The position numbers and the translations under genes are program-made. From positions 1,736,001-1,800,000 of the forward strand of contig NZ_JAPNKA010000001.1 of assembly GCF_026626635.1 (NCBI RefSeq): a stretch of DNA of 64,000 nucleotides, read 5' to 3'. The first letter of the stretch is position 1. Each line of letters opens with the position of its first letter. Under the pieces are notes generated by a model that had not been told where the DNA came from, ran no database searches, and was given only the letters and a program-made list of their open reading frames with translations. This stretch comes from Archangium lansingense (GTDB lineage Bacteria > Myxococcota > Myxococcia > Myxococcales > Myxococcaceae). Shown here piece by piece: positions 44,913-54,408 of this stretch.

Positions 44913-45728
44913 ATGTTCCAGAGACACCAGCAGAAGACGCAGGAGCGTGGTTCCCCCGTGATGAGCGTGCGCCCGAGTGCCGGGGCGGCTCGCTTTCTCA
45001 CCCTGGCCGCGGGGTTGTTGCTCACCCCCGTGGCCCTCGCAGAGCCGGCGGACGCTACGGAGGAGAACCGCGCCAGCATGGATCGCTTCTTCCCGCTCTC
45101 GGAGAGTGCGGCGACTCCTCCCACGTACGTGCGCGCGGAGACCGCGGGCCAGGCCACGTCGAGCGAGGGAATGGGCTACGGCGTCTCGCAGCGGGTGGAG
45201 CTGGTGGTGGTGCGGGGCCTGTCGCTGCGCGTAGGCGCGGAGCTGCGCAACACCGAGAATGGCTTCACGCCGAGCGCTCAGGCGAAGTACCAGTTCCTGC
45301 GGCAGGGGGAGCAGGGGCTGAACATGTCGGCGGGCCTGCGCTACAAGCAGCAGGGCTTCCAGTCGACGGGTGGTGAGGCGGAGGCGTTCGTGGCGGCGGG
45401 CAAGCGCTTCGGGAACGTGCTGGCCACGGCGAACTTCGCGGTAGGCCGCGAGCTGTCGAGCCCGGAGGGAGATGTCGAGGGCCACCTGGGGCTGGGCTAT
45501 CTGCTGATGGAGAACCTGGTGGTGGGCCTCAACGCGCGCTACCAGCACGAGTTCGAGACGGAGAAGGCGGGCCGTCACCCGGGCCGTGAGTTCGAGCTGA
45601 TGAGCGGAGCGATGGTGGGCTACGGCATCGGCATCGCGGAGCTGTCGTTGCTGGGCGGCTATTACATGCCGCGTGCCTCCAACGCCGCCGGACCGATGGG
45701 AATGCTGAGGCTCGGGCTCAACTTCTGA
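44913..45728 (+). CDS. Outer-membrane beta-barrel protein, unknown role
   Basis: The 271-residue precursor has a basic N-terminus, a signal-type hydrophobic stretch (about 27-45, ARFLTLAAGLLLTPVALA) and a C-terminal domain of about 180 residues made of alternating strands (LSLRVGAELRNTENGFTPSAQAKYQFL, LNMSAGLRYKQQGF). It ends in LRLGLNF with the terminal Phe of outer-membrane barrels. The ATG at 44913 has GGAGG 8 bases upstream; ATG 44961 is an alternative that shortens the leader. It follows the NtrC-type regulator by 65 bases, so co-transcription is possible. The family is not recognised. Followed directly by a palindromic repeat. Confidence 0.75.
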   Translation: MFQRHQQKTQERGSPVMSVRPSAGAARFLTLAAGLLLTPVALAEPADATEENRASMDRFFPLSESAATPPTYVRAETAGQATSSEGMGYGVSQRVELVVVRGLSLRVGAELRNTENGFTPSAQAKYQFLRQGEQGLNMSAGLRYKQQGFQSTGGEAEAFVAAGKRFGNVLATANFAVGRELSSPEGDVEGHLGLGYLLMENLVVGLNARYQHEFETEKAGRHPGREFELMSGAMVGYGIGIAELSLLGGYYMPRASNAAGPMGMLRLGLNF

Positions 45729-45736
45729 GCAGAAGC

Positions 45737-45820
45737 GCCCTCTCCCTCTGGGAGAGGGCGGGGGTGAGGATAGTCCCTGCGTGTAGACCCTCACCCTGAC
45801 CCTCTCCCAGAGGGAGAGGG
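45737..45820. repeat. Compound palindromic repeat between convergent genes
   Basis: Two hairpins lie in mirror order: GCCCTCTCCC/GGGAGAGGGC at 45737-45759 and CCCTCTCCC/GGGAGAGGG at 45800-45820. Between them GGGGGTGAGG (45760-45769) pairs with CCCTCACCC (45788-45796), so the whole block can also fold as one long inverted repeat. It sits between the stops of the outer-membrane protein and the S41 peptidase and belongs to the same repeat type as 28493 and 31039. A role as bidirectional terminator is likely. Confidence 0.65.
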
Positions 45821-45886
45821 GATGTTCCTACGGACGCGAGTCGGACGGGGGCTCCTCCCGGATGTGAGGGCCGTGCCCTTCGCGAC

Positions 45887-48154
45887 TCAGTCGCGAAGCG
45901 TTGAGATCGCCCGCTCGAGGACCTCGTCCCGTCCCGCGCGGATGCCCTTCACGGTGGGCCGCACCTCCACATCCGGAGTGACTCCCACGCCCTGCACCGG
46001 ACGGCCATCCGGGTAGAGCAGGAGCTGGCCCGTGAAGAGGACGCAGACGGCCCCGGGCAGGCACACGTTGGTGGTGTCTCCCACTGCGCCCGCGGTGGGC
46101 GCTCCCACGAGCCGGGTGCCCGCGGCGGCCTGGAGCATCATGGCGGTGTACTCGGCCTGACTGGAGGCGCGCTCGTCCACGAGCATCACGGTACGGCCGG
46201 TGTAGCGCGGTGGGGTGGCTTGGGAGATCTCCGTGTCGGAGAACCGCAGTTCCTGGCGCTGGCCGGAGGACACCAGGGGCCGGGCGACCACCGCCGCGTG
46301 CCTGGCGCCCTTCACGTTGAGGCGGGGCGCCAGCGCCCACGCCGTGCTCTGGGGCTGGCCGCGCATGTCGAAGATGATGCCGCGAGTCCCCTTCAAGGCT
46401 TCCAGCATCGGATCGAGCTGCTCCACCCGGAGCAACCGCAGGTCGACATAGCCGAGGTTGCCCTCGAGCTTCCGGTAGGGCTCGCCCTCGGCGGAAGGTT
46501 TCCGGAAGGGCGCGAGGAAGGCGCGGGAGCGGGGCAGCTTCAGCTCCTTCTGCCTGCCATCCGCGGACCTGACGCGCAGCGAGACTTGCGAGCCATCCGG
46601 TCCGGCGAGCAGCATCTCCGCCACCTTCAGCGAGAGGGCGGCGGGCGTCGAGGCCGCGAGGTGACGCCGGAGGAACTCGGCCCGCTCCTCCACGGGCTGT
46701 CCATCCACGGTGAGCAATTCGTCTCCGACGACGAGCCCGGCCTCGCGAGCCACGTTGGCATCGAGGAGCTCCGTCATCAGGGGGCGGCCCTCCACGTAGC
46801 GCGGGAGGATGGGAGCGGTCGCCTCGCCCAGCGTGCGGAAGACGGTGCCGCGCTCGGCCAGGAAGATGTGGCCGTCATGGACGCGGGCGGACAGCTCGTA
46901 GAGCGTGAGCGCGTAGGCGCGGGCATCCGTGGCCTCGCGGGCCTTGCGGAGGAACTCGGGCAGCACCGCGTCCCAGTCGCCGAGCGCCTTCGGGTCGGGG
47001 TGGAAGTAGCGCATGACATTCCAGAAGCGGCAGATGGCCAGCGTCCTGAGCCCAGGGGATGGGTACTCCTGGTCCGCGTAGGTCTCCTCCGCGTGCCACG
47101 TGGGCACTCCGGCCCGTTGTGTGGCATGGCGCGCGAGAGTCTTCGCCTTGCTCGTGCGGACGAGCTTCAGCGCGGCCTGGATGGCGGGGCCCTGCTCTCC
47201 CTCGTCGGCGCTCGCGGGCACGGTGACATCCGCGCGCAGGCCCTGTGAGCCCTGGGGAAAGACGAGCTCGGAGGTGCGCACGACGGCGCGGTGGCCACCC
47301 GCGAGGGGCAACTCCATCGTCTTGACGGCGGAGCTCTCGTCGAGCGCTCCCTGGGCGACGAGGAAGGTGCGGGACGAGGAGCCCACCATGGCCAGCAGCA
47401 ACGGAACGAGCGGGGTGCGCGCGTTGACGAGGAAGGCCACGGAGCGCTTGAGGGCACCGGGCGCGGAGGCGAAGCCCTCGGCGAGCTTCAGGTCCATCGT
47501 GGTGCCGTAGCCGCCCGAGGTGGCGCCGAATTGAATCCGGTAGCCCGAGTGCTGGAGGTACCGCTCACCCGGGCCGGTCACCGGTTCGGAGGGCAGCGCG
47601 CCCGCGAGGAAGCCCAGGGCCTGGTCCATCCAGATGGCCTCGTCGGCACCACTGGCTCGGAGGTCCACGACGACGCGGCGGGCCTTCGCGAGCTCGGGGC
47701 CCAGCGAGGACACCGCCAGGTAGAGCTCCTGGAAGTTCCCGAAGCGGCGATCGAGGTCCACCACCAGCACGTCCCCCACCTGCCGTGAGAGGGGCGTGCT
47801 CCCCGCGCTCGGAGCGGGGGCGGACGGTGCCTGCCGGGCGACCTGCGTCACCGGGTCACCGAGTCCGCCGAGCATCCCCTGGAGGGTCTCGGAGAGGGCT
47901 TCGGGGGAGCGGGCCTCCATCACCCGGGGCGCCGTCTCCACCAGCGCCGCGTCCCAGTCGATGTCCCGGGAGGGCAGGGCGGGATGGAAGTGCTCCACCG
48001 CGCCCCAGACGCGGCAGAGCGTCGCGAGTCGCGCATCGGGAGTGGCCTCCACGAGCTCCGGAGTGCCCTCGGCCGCGGGAGCCGCACGCGCGGCGAGTCC
48101 CATGATGAGTGCGACTAGAAAAATCGCTCCTGGCTGACGGCGAACCTGTGTCAT
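45887..48154 (-). CDS. Secreted S41-family peptidase
   Basis: The 755-residue precursor has a signal peptide (about 1-28, ending AARAAPA) and two tandem halves. Both halves open alike (LATLCRVWGAVEHFHPALPSRDIDWDAAL and LAICRFWNVMRYFHPDPKALGDWDAVL), the helical bundle of this S41 subgroup. The C-terminal half continues with a PDZ-like part (AREAGLVVGDELLTVDGQPVEERA) and a protease core with the nucleophile in DERASSQAEYT (Ser about 665). The N-terminal half has a matching core (ARTPLVPLLLAMVGSSSRTFLV) in which the Ser-Lys environment is not preserved, so it is probably inactive. The second of two Met codons (48154) has the better-spaced GGGAG site. Periplasmic or extracellular; substrate unknown. 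Confidence 0.88.
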   Translation of the reverse strand: MTQVRRQPGAIFLVALIMGLAARAAPAAEGTPELVEATPDARLATLCRVWGAVEHFHPALPSRDIDWDAALVETAPRVMEARSPEALSETLQGMLGGLGDPVTQVARQAPSAPAPSAGSTPLSRQVGDVLVVDLDRRFGNFQELYLAVSSLGPELAKARRVVVDLRASGADEAIWMDQALGFLAGALPSEPVTGPGERYLQHSGYRIQFGATSGGYGTTMDLKLAEGFASAPGALKRSVAFLVNARTPLVPLLLAMVGSSSRTFLVAQGALDESSAVKTMELPLAGGHRAVVRTSELVFPQGSQGLRADVTVPASADEGEQGPAIQAALKLVRTSKAKTLARHATQRAGVPTWHAEETYADQEYPSPGLRTLAICRFWNVMRYFHPDPKALGDWDAVLPEFLRKAREATDARAYALTLYELSARVHDGHIFLAERGTVFRTLGEATAPILPRYVEGRPLMTELLDANVAREAGLVVGDELLTVDGQPVEERAEFLRRHLAASTPAALSLKVAEMLLAGPDGSQVSLRVRSADGRQKELKLPRSRAFLAPFRKPSAEGEPYRKLEGNLGYVDLRLLRVEQLDPMLEALKGTRGIIFDMRGQPQSTAWALAPRLNVKGARHAAVVARPLVSSGQRQELRFSDTEISQATPPRYTGRTVMLVDERASSQAEYTAMMLQAAAGTRLVGAPTAGAVGDTTNVCLPGAVCVLFTGQLLLYPDGRPVQGVGVTPDVEVRPTVKGIRAGRDEVLERAISTLRD

Positions 48155-48247
48155 GGCCATGCTCCCTCTCGCGAGTGTCGCCGCAGAGACACCGGGAGGA
48201 GCCAGAGGTTCCCGAGGCCTGTTTTTCGGCCGGCGGGTTGAGATGGA

Positions 48248-48553
48248 TCAGCCGCGCGCTTTGCCGCAGAGCAGCCTGGCCAGGCCGTAGACCAGGCTTG
48301 CGTAGATGGCAATAATCAGCAGACAAGCCGGCCAGCTCGGCACGGCGACCCACTCGCCGGAAGTCAAGCCGAGCGGGCGGAGCATGGGATTCCACACCAG
48401 CAGCAGAAGCACTGCGGGCGCCGCCAGCACGCTCAGGCATTGCTCCAGCCAGCGCGGCGGTCCCAGTGCGAAGGATGCCACTGCCCCGATACTGAGCACA
48501 AAATAGGCTGCGGTGATGACCGCGGCCACGGCCGGAACTCGTCGGCGTTTCAT
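48248..48553 (-). CDS. Small membrane protein, three hydrophobic segments
   Basis: The 101-residue product begins MKRRRVPAVAAVITAAYFVLSIGAVASF (segment about 6-30) and continues with LSVLAAPAVLLLLVWNP (about 42-58) and WPACLLIIAIYASLVYGLARLL (about 74-95). The positive N-terminus suggests an in-out orientation of the first segment. No family is recognised. It lies 93 bases from the S41 gene in the same direction, with a weak GAAAGAA site upstream, so it might be transcribed ahead of that gene. Confidence 0.6.
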   Translation of the reverse strand: MKRRRVPAVAAVITAAYFVLSIGAVASFALGPPRWLEQCLSVLAAPAVLLLLVWNPMLRPLGLTSGEWVAVPSWPACLLIIAIYASLVYGLARLLCGKARG

Positions 48554-48693
48554 GGGTTCTTTCAGCGCGTTTGCCGCGGTGCGCGGGCGTCCCGGATGTC
48601 GCTCACGCCGTCGCGATTGATGTCGCGGCGGTCGCCCAGACCGAGGACAGTGGCACCGCGGCATTGCGAGAGCAAGCAGGGACCGGGGCTCCG

Positions 48694-51600
48694 CTAGGAC
48701 TGCTGCGCCTGCTCGGACATCCACTCCCCCGGATGCCCGCGCTCCAGGCTCTCCCTCGCGTGGCGCTCATAGGTGAGTGAGCCCTGCTCGCGGGCGATGC
48801 GCAGGGCCCGGACGAAGCATTCCCGCCCCTCCTCCTCCCAGCCGAGCTTCTGGAGGATCTCTCCCCGCAGCCGGTGCAGCTCCGCGTCGAAATAGTGTTC
48901 TTGCTCCTGCTCCACGAGCTTCAGCGCCTCGTCCACGTTCGCCAGCGCCTCCCACCGTTGTCCCAGCTTCAGGTGGAGTTCCGCCAGCCGGGCGAGGTTG
49001 TAGTTCATGCCCGCCGGGATGCCCGAGGCCCTCCAGTGCGCGAGCGCCTGCTGCATGAGCGCCATCCCCTCTTGGGGTTGCCCCAGCTCGGACAGCGCCC
49101 AGCTCCGGACGAGCGTCGACCAGGCGGACCACAGCCGGAACCGGTGCTCGTTGGAGAGGGCGATGCACTGGTCCGCCCACTTCAGGGCGCACGCCGCGTC
49201 CCGGCGGAGCTGGCAGGCCAGGGCCAGGTAGTTCAGCGCGAAGGCCAGGGTGTGGGGGTGGCCGATCTGCTCGGCCAGCTCCAGCGCCTCCTGGCTGTAG
49301 CGCGAGGCCAGCTCTACCTCCCCCAGCGGAGAGAGGACGAAGGCGGCATAGGCCAGCGCCGACACCCGGGGATTGAGCCAGTGCCGCACCGCCAGCGCCC
49401 GGTGCTCCTCGAGCGTGAAGTCCGAGCAGGCCAGCGCGCGCTCGATGTAATCCCGGGCCTCCCGCATCCGCCCATGGATGAAGAGGCACGAGGCGACCAT
49501 CCGGTAACCCAGGACGAGCAGCTCCCGGCTGTGCTGACGGTGGCCCAGGTCCACCAGCCGCTCCCCCAGTTCCTGGGCCATGGAGTACTCCGTCCGCGCG
49601 AAGTAGTAGGCGAAGGGCCCCCAGTACGACAGCTCCAGCTGGGGCAGCGCCTCGCCCACCTCCTGGAACAGCTCCCGGGCCCGCGCGTACGTCTGCTCCA
49701 CCTCGGGCGTGTGGTAGCCCTGCACCTGCACCAGCGGGATGCCCAGGGTGATGAGGAGCTGGAGCTCCTCGCCCCTCCGGCGCTCGGCGTCCGGCATGCC
49801 ACGCAGCAGCTTCAGCGCCTGCTTCAGGTGGCTGATGGCCTCCAGGTTGGCCGAGTGCAGGCTGGCGTGCATCCCCGCCCGCGTCCATTGGGGGATGGCC
49901 AGCGCGTACTCTCCCGCCCCGGTGTAGTGGTGCGCCAGCACCTCGGGTCTCATCTCCGCCACCTCGGGAAACTTCTCCACCAACACCTGGGCGATCCGCA
50001 GGTGGTGCCGCCGCCGGGTGCTGCGCAGCAGGGACTCACAGGCCACGTCCTGGATGAGCCCGTGCCGGAACTGGTACCCGGGCTCCGCGTGCTCCTCCTG
50101 CCGCTCCAGCAGCCCCGCGGCCACCAGCTCCTCCAGGTCTCGCCGGAGCGAGTCCCCGCGGCGCTGCGTCAGCGCCTCCAGCAGCGCGTGCGTGAAGCTG
50201 CGCCCCACCACCGAGCACAGCTGCGCCAGCGCCTTCTGCCGGGAGGGCAGCATGTCCAGCCGCGCCAGCAGCAACTCGTGCAGGCTCGCCGGGATGGAGG
50301 CTGGCAGCTCTCCCGTGGCGGGCCCCCGCGCCAGCACCATGTTCGTCATCTCCTCCACGAAGAGCGGGATGCCGTCCGTCTTCGCCACCAGCTGCCGCAC
50401 CGTCTCCTCCGGCAGCGGCCGGGCCCAGGCCGCCTCCTTGATCAGGGTCTCCGTGCTCTCCGCGGACAGCCGCTCCAGCGTCATCCGGTGGAACCACGGA
50501 CGCTGAGGCCAGGACGGGTGGAACTCCGGGCGGGCGCTGAGCAGCAGCAGGAGGCGGGTCCCCTCGGTGTGCTCCAGCACGTAGCCCAGCAACTCCAGCG
50601 TGGACGGGTCCGCCCAGTGCAGGTCCTCCACGACACCGAGCACCGGGTGAGCCCGCGTCACCCGCAGCAGCAGGTCCACCAGCGCCTCGAAGAGCATCGC
50701 CTTCTGACGCTCCGGGGAGAACTGGTGGAAGGGCAGGTTCTCGGGCACCGGCAGTGACAGGAGCGAGGCAATCATCTGCACGTGCTCCTCGGACAGGCCG
50801 AGCCTCGCCAGCCGCTTCTCCAGCGCCCCCATCCGCCCCTGGGGGCCCGCCGTGTCCAGGAGCTCTTCCTGGAAGAGGTGCTGCAGCATGTCGATGATGG
50901 GACGGAAGGCGCTGGCGCTGGACTGCGGCCAACACTGGCACCGCAGGCGGGGGCTCGACTCCAGGCTCACCCGGCGGCGCAGCTCCTGGATGAGGCGAGA
51001 CTTGCCGATGCCTGCCTCCCCGCTGAGCAGGACGAAGCTGCCCTGCCCCTGCCGCGTCTGCTTCCAGAGCTCGAGGAGCCGTCGTAACTCATTCTCCCTC
51101 CCCACCAGCCGCGAGAGGCCGTGGGTCGCCAGCGCCCGGTCGAACCGGAACGCGGTCTTGCTCTCCCGGAGCAGGCGGTGGAGGTCGATGCTCGAGGTCC
51201 TCGTCAACCCCGCGAAGGCGCGGGAGTCGAGCTTCTCGGTCTCGAAGGCCCCGCGCAGCAGCAGCCAGGTCTTGCCACTGAGGACCACCGTCCCGGGCGA
51301 GGCCTGCCTCGCCAGCCAGGAGGCGATCTTGGGGGCCTCGCCCTGGATGACGAGCCCGCTGCCCTGGAGCCCCTGGGAGCGACGGTCCACGGTCACCATG
51401 TCGGTATGCACGCCCACGGTCACCGCCAGCTTGGAGGACGCCAGGCGCGGAAACCGCCGCTGGATGGCCTCCGGGACGCCCCGAACCAGCTGAAGCCCGG
51501 CATGGCCCGCATGCGCCGAGTCCTCCTCCCGCGCCACGGGATGGCCGAAGCAGGCCAGCACCTCGTCACCCAGCGCCAGGGTGATGACGCCTCCGTGCTG

Positions 51601-52740
51601 CTGGATGATCTCGGAGCAGCTCTTCAGGAAAGCGGACTCCAGCTCGCCGAAGTCCTCGGAATCGAGCTGGTCCGCCATCACCACCAGCCGGCACGCCACC
51701 AACGTCATGTGCCGCCGCTGGGGTTCGGTGCCCCGCTGCGCCTCGCGCCGGAACCCCAGGCGCTCCTCCACCTCGCGCAGCTCCTCGCGGAACTCCTGCG
51801 CCGAGGGGATTCGCCGCTCCGGACGCTTGGCCAGCGCCGAACTCACGAGCCGCTCCAGCTCCTCGGGCAGCTCCGGGTGGCGCTGGCGCACCGAGGGGAC
51901 CGGCTCCTCCGAGGTCACCTGCTCCCTCAGCTCTTGCAGCGAGGTGTTCGGGTAGGGCGGCGCTCCTGTCAGCAGCTCGTACAGCATCACTCCCAAGGCC
52001 CAGATGTCCGTCCGCTCATCCTGCGGCTCTCCGCGCCACTGCTCCGGAGCCATGTATGGCGGCGTCCCCGCCGTGGGCAGGAGCGGAACGGCGGGCGAGC
52101 TGGCGGCCATCACGTACGACAGGCCGAAGTCCAACAGCTTGACCGTGCCCTCGCTCGTGATGAACACATTGCTCGGCTTGAGGTCGCGGTGGATGAGATG
52201 CTGCTGGTGCGCGTGCGCCAACCCCGCCGCGACACCGCCGATGAGTTCCACTGCCCGCTTCAGCGCCGGCCGCTCGCGCCGCAGCAGCTTCTCTAGCGAC
52301 TCACCGTGCAGGTACTCCATCACCAGGAAGGGCACCGGCTGCTCCCTGGAGCCCTCTTTCCATTCCGACACATCGAAGATGCGGATGATGTTCTCGTGAT
52401 TGAGCTGCGCGATGGCTCTCGCCTCCCGCTGGAGCAGCATGACCATGCGCTCCCTGGCCACCTCCTCGCGGGGGAGCAGGAACTTGAGGGCCACCTCGCG
52501 CTGCAGCTCCTCATCTCGCGCACGGTACACCAGCCCCATGGCGCCCTGGCCCAGTTGCTCCAGCAGCTCGAACCGGCGGCCGTCCTTGCCCCCCAGCCTC
52601 TCACCGAGCAGCGGCTTGAAGGGCTGTGGGACCCGCGCTACCTGCTCCAGGAGGGAATCCCCGAAGTCGGACTCCTTCACAGAGGCCCCCGTCATGGAAG
52701 AGAGCTCCTGCTCGCCCTGCTGGCCCGCCTTGCCTTGCAT
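48694..52740 (-). CDS. TOMM-type Ser/Thr kinase / cyclase-like / ATPase fusion
   Basis: The 1,348-residue protein has a Ser/Thr kinase (about 55-320: GQGAMGLVYRARD, HRDLKPSN with D186, DFGLSY, PYMAPEQWRG). A class III nucleotidyl-cyclase-like domain follows (about 345-510: MTLVACRLVVMA, ALGDEVLACFG). Next come an AAA/STAND ATPase (Walker A SGEAGIGKS about 572; VVEDLHWADPSTLELL) and TPR-like helical repeats to the C-terminus (for example YAAFVLSPLGEVELASRYSQ). This matches the kinase/cyclase fusions first named from TOMM (thiazole/oxazole-modified microcin) loci, but no TOMM biosynthesis genes are nearby. The cyclase domain has lost the first metal-binding Asp (CDLV in active enzymes, CRLV here), so it is likely a regulatory pseudo-domain. 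Cytoplasmic. Start ATG 52740, with GGGGGAG close upstream; ATG at codon 16 is an alternative. Confidence 0.9.
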   Translation of the reverse strand: MQGKAGQQGEQELSSMTGASVKESDFGDSLLEQVARVPQPFKPLLGERLGGKDGRRFELLEQLGQGAMGLVYRARDEELQREVALKFLLPREEVARERMVMLLQREARAIAQLNHENIIRIFDVSEWKEGSREQPVPFLVMEYLHGESLEKLLRRERPALKRAVELIGGVAAGLAHAHQQHLIHRDLKPSNVFITSEGTVKLLDFGLSYVMAASSPAVPLLPTAGTPPYMAPEQWRGEPQDERTDIWALGVMLYELLTGAPPYPNTSLQELREQVTSEEPVPSVRQRHPELPEELERLVSSALAKRPERRIPSAQEFREELREVEERLGFRREAQRGTEPQRRHMTLVACRLVVMADQLDSEDFGELESAFLKSCSEIIQQHGGVITLALGDEVLACFGHPVAREEDSAHAGHAGLQLVRGVPEAIQRRFPRLASSKLAVTVGVHTDMVTVDRRSQGLQGSGLVIQGEAPKIASWLARQASPGTVVLSGKTWLLLRGAFETEKLDSRAFAGLTRTSSIDLHRLLRESKTAFRFDRALATHGLSRLVGRENELRRLLELWKQTRQGQGSFVLLSGEAGIGKSRLIQELRRRVSLESSPRLRCQCWPQSSASAFRPIIDMLQHLFQEELLDTAGPQGRMGALEKRLARLGLSEEHVQMIASLLSLPVPENLPFHQFSPERQKAMLFEALVDLLLRVTRAHPVLGVVEDLHWADPSTLELLGYVLEHTEGTRLLLLLSARPEFHPSWPQRPWFHRMTLERLSAESTETLIKEAAWARPLPEETVRQLVAKTDGIPLFVEEMTNMVLARGPATGELPASIPASLHELLLARLDMLPSRQKALAQLCSVVGRSFTHALLEALTQRRGDSLRRDLEELVAAGLLERQEEHAEPGYQFRHGLIQDVACESLLRSTRRRHHLRIAQVLVEKFPEVAEMRPEVLAHHYTGAGEYALAIPQWTRAGMHASLHSANLEAISHLKQALKLLRGMPDAERRRGEELQLLITLGIPLVQVQGYHTPEVEQTYARARELFQEVGEALPQLELSYWGPFAYYFARTEYSMAQELGERLVDLGHRQHSRELLVLGYRMVASCLFIHGRMREARDYIERALACSDFTLEEHRALAVRHWLNPRVSALAYAAFVLSPLGEVELASRYSQEALELAEQIGHPHTLAFALNYLALACQLRRDAACALKWADQCIALSNEHRFRLWSAWSTLVRSWALSELGQPQEGMALMQQALAHWRASGIPAGMNYNLARLAELHLKLGQRWEALANVDEALKLVEQEQEHYFDAELHRLRGEILQKLGWEEEGRECFVRALRIAREQGSLTYERHARESLERGHPGEWMSEQAQQS

Positions 52741-52884
52741 AGCTCCCCCGTTTCACTGCGTCGGCGGCTCGATGGGCCACCATGGAAAAGCTAGGAGCCG
52801 TCGAGGGCTCGGGCAACGCGAGGCGCCGTCCGAGCGAGCACCTGCGGAGGCCTGTGAGTACAGGAATCGCAGCGCTGGGATACC

Positions 52885-53023
52885 TCACAGGAACTCGACG
52901 CCTGCTTCCACCCCCCGGGTGAAGAGGTTCACCTGCGCGTCCTTGCCCAGGTTGAAGTCCAGCCACTCGTGTTTGCCCGTGTCATCTTTCGAGGACGTCC
53001 CGTACTCCCGCGCGAAGCGCCGG
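52885..53023 (-). pseudogene. C-terminal fragment of a lost gene
   Basis: About 45 codons read as protein (PLRRFAREYGTSSKDD, HEWLDFNLGKDAQVNLF, TRGVEAGVEFL) and stop at 52885; two in-frame TGA codons lie directly upstream and no start exists. The family is not recognised. The remaining part of 52741-53217 holds no other feature that I can support apart from the binding site of the next gene. Confidence 0.45.
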
Positions 53024-53217
53024 AGAGGACTGGTTCATCATTCAATGGCGAGCACTTTCCTCCGGGTTGCGCGCCAGGCAGTCCCAAGCCGTCAACAGTC
53101 GGAATGGACAGGTGGGATGCTGTCGCTCCCCTGCCGAGGTTTCCATCTTGGCTGCCTCATGCCCGCTCGATGAGAGCCATGGGACGTTCGCGCTCAGCCA
53201 GTCCCTCGGAGGATGCC

Positions 53218-54063
53218 ATGTACATGATCAGTTCGAGAGAGAAGTTCTGGAGCAGCACCGAGCTATCCGACTCAGACGAGATCCGCGACGTCGATCTCAC
53301 AGATGATTCGCTCGGCCAGAAGGTCAGCACCGATGAGCTCCGGAATGTGTTGCGCAGCAAGCGCGTCCTCCTCCTCATCCACGGCTACAACAGCGAGGAG
53401 GACGATGTCGTCCGTGCCTACACCATCATCGAGAAGATGCTGACGAGCAACCTGGGAACCCGAACGCAGTACGACCACATCCTCGGGTACAGCTGGCCTG
53501 GCGGCGACGACCCGCTCGACTATTTTGCAGCCAGGCGCAAGGCCAGCGCCATTTCGCGCCGCGTCGCCTCGTGGCTGGGGGTCTTGAGCGAAGAGGCCAC
53601 CGCGTTCGACATCATGACCCACAGCATGGGAGGTCGCGTGGCCCTGTTGGCCTTGTCGGATCCGACGATGAAGCAGCCGGCGAACAAGCCGGTGGTACGT
53701 AATCTGTTCACGACGGCTGCCGCCGTGGACAATGAATCGATCCAATACGGCGAAAAGCATTACACCGCCACGCAGGCCTGCCAGTTCTTCTTCGTCTTCC
53801 ACTCCAGGAAGGATCCGGTGCTGGAGCGTTGGTACAGGGCAGCGGAATTCGACCGCGCCCTGGGCTTGGACGGTCCCGAAGACCCCGCTAGCATTGTCCG
53901 GCACTCCCCGAACGTCCGGGTCGTCAATTGCAAGCAGTTCATCGAGGAACACGGCGGCTACAAACAATGCCTGCCGCTCTATGACCATTTGGGCAAGGTC
54001 TTATCCGACCAACCTGATGCGAATAGACAGTATGTAACCCTCGGCGAGGCACCCGCGGCTTGA
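53218..54063 (+). CDS. DUF900-type alpha/beta hydrolase
   Basis: The 281-residue product looks like the DUF900 group of alpha/beta hydrolases: LLLIHGYNSEEDDVVRAY (oxyanion region), YSWPGGDDPLDYFAARRKA, and the nucleophile elbow DIMTHSMGGRVAL with the catalytic Ser; FVFHSRKDPVLE would carry the Asp and LPLYDHLG the His. No signal peptide. The ATG at 53218 has GGAGG 5 bases upstream; the open frame further upstream is not protein-like. Substrate unknown. It has somewhat lower GC at third positions than its neighbours, which may point to later acquisition, but I did not measure it. Confidence 0.8.
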   Translation: MYMISSREKFWSSTELSDSDEIRDVDLTDDSLGQKVSTDELRNVLRSKRVLLLIHGYNSEEDDVVRAYTIIEKMLTSNLGTRTQYDHILGYSWPGGDDPLDYFAARRKASAISRRVASWLGVLSEEATAFDIMTHSMGGRVALLALSDPTMKQPANKPVVRNLFTTAAAVDNESIQYGEKHYTATQACQFFFVFHSRKDPVLERWYRAAEFDRALGLDGPEDPASIVRHSPNVRVVNCKQFIEEHGGYKQCLPLYDHLGKVLSDQPDANRQYVTLGEAPAA

Positions 54064-54408
54064 CCTCTCCCCTGCTGCGTCCTTCCTGGAGAATGGGCCG
54101 CCTGGGTCGGCGTGTGCCCAAAGGGGGCTGCACACCCTCTCCACCGGCCTGGCGCACAGCCCGGGGGACTCCCGTCAGTGGCCCTCCTCGGCCCCTCGCC
54201 TCCAGTCCTCTCCCTCCACAGGGCTCCCATCCCTCCCATACGCTGCTTGAACAAGGGCTGTTCCTCGGATGGGTGCCGTGTCAACGCTCGAGTCCGACCC
54301 GCGCACGGCTTGGGTCTCGCGTGGCCTTGACCACCTTCCCCTCCGGCCACTGCCTGGGGACCGTGGCCAGAGCGAGGATCCAGGGACATGGGAGCACGAG
54401 AGCAAAGG
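54064..54408. other. Intergenic stretch without a gene
   Basis: 345 bases between the hydrolase and the ELWxxDGT lipoprotein. Open frames exist on both strands but none has a binding site or protein-like composition. I see no repeat or hairpin of note. Confidence 0.4.

Noticed and set aside
48694..52740. TOMM (thiazole/oxazole microcin) biosynthesis locus around the kinase/cyclase fusion
   Set aside because: No cyclodehydratase, dehydrogenase or leader-peptide gene is present in the neighbourhood.
54064..54408. Reading frames on both strands upstream of the ELWxxDGT lipoprotein
   Set aside because: Long only because stops are rare in GC-rich DNA; no start context and no family resemblance.
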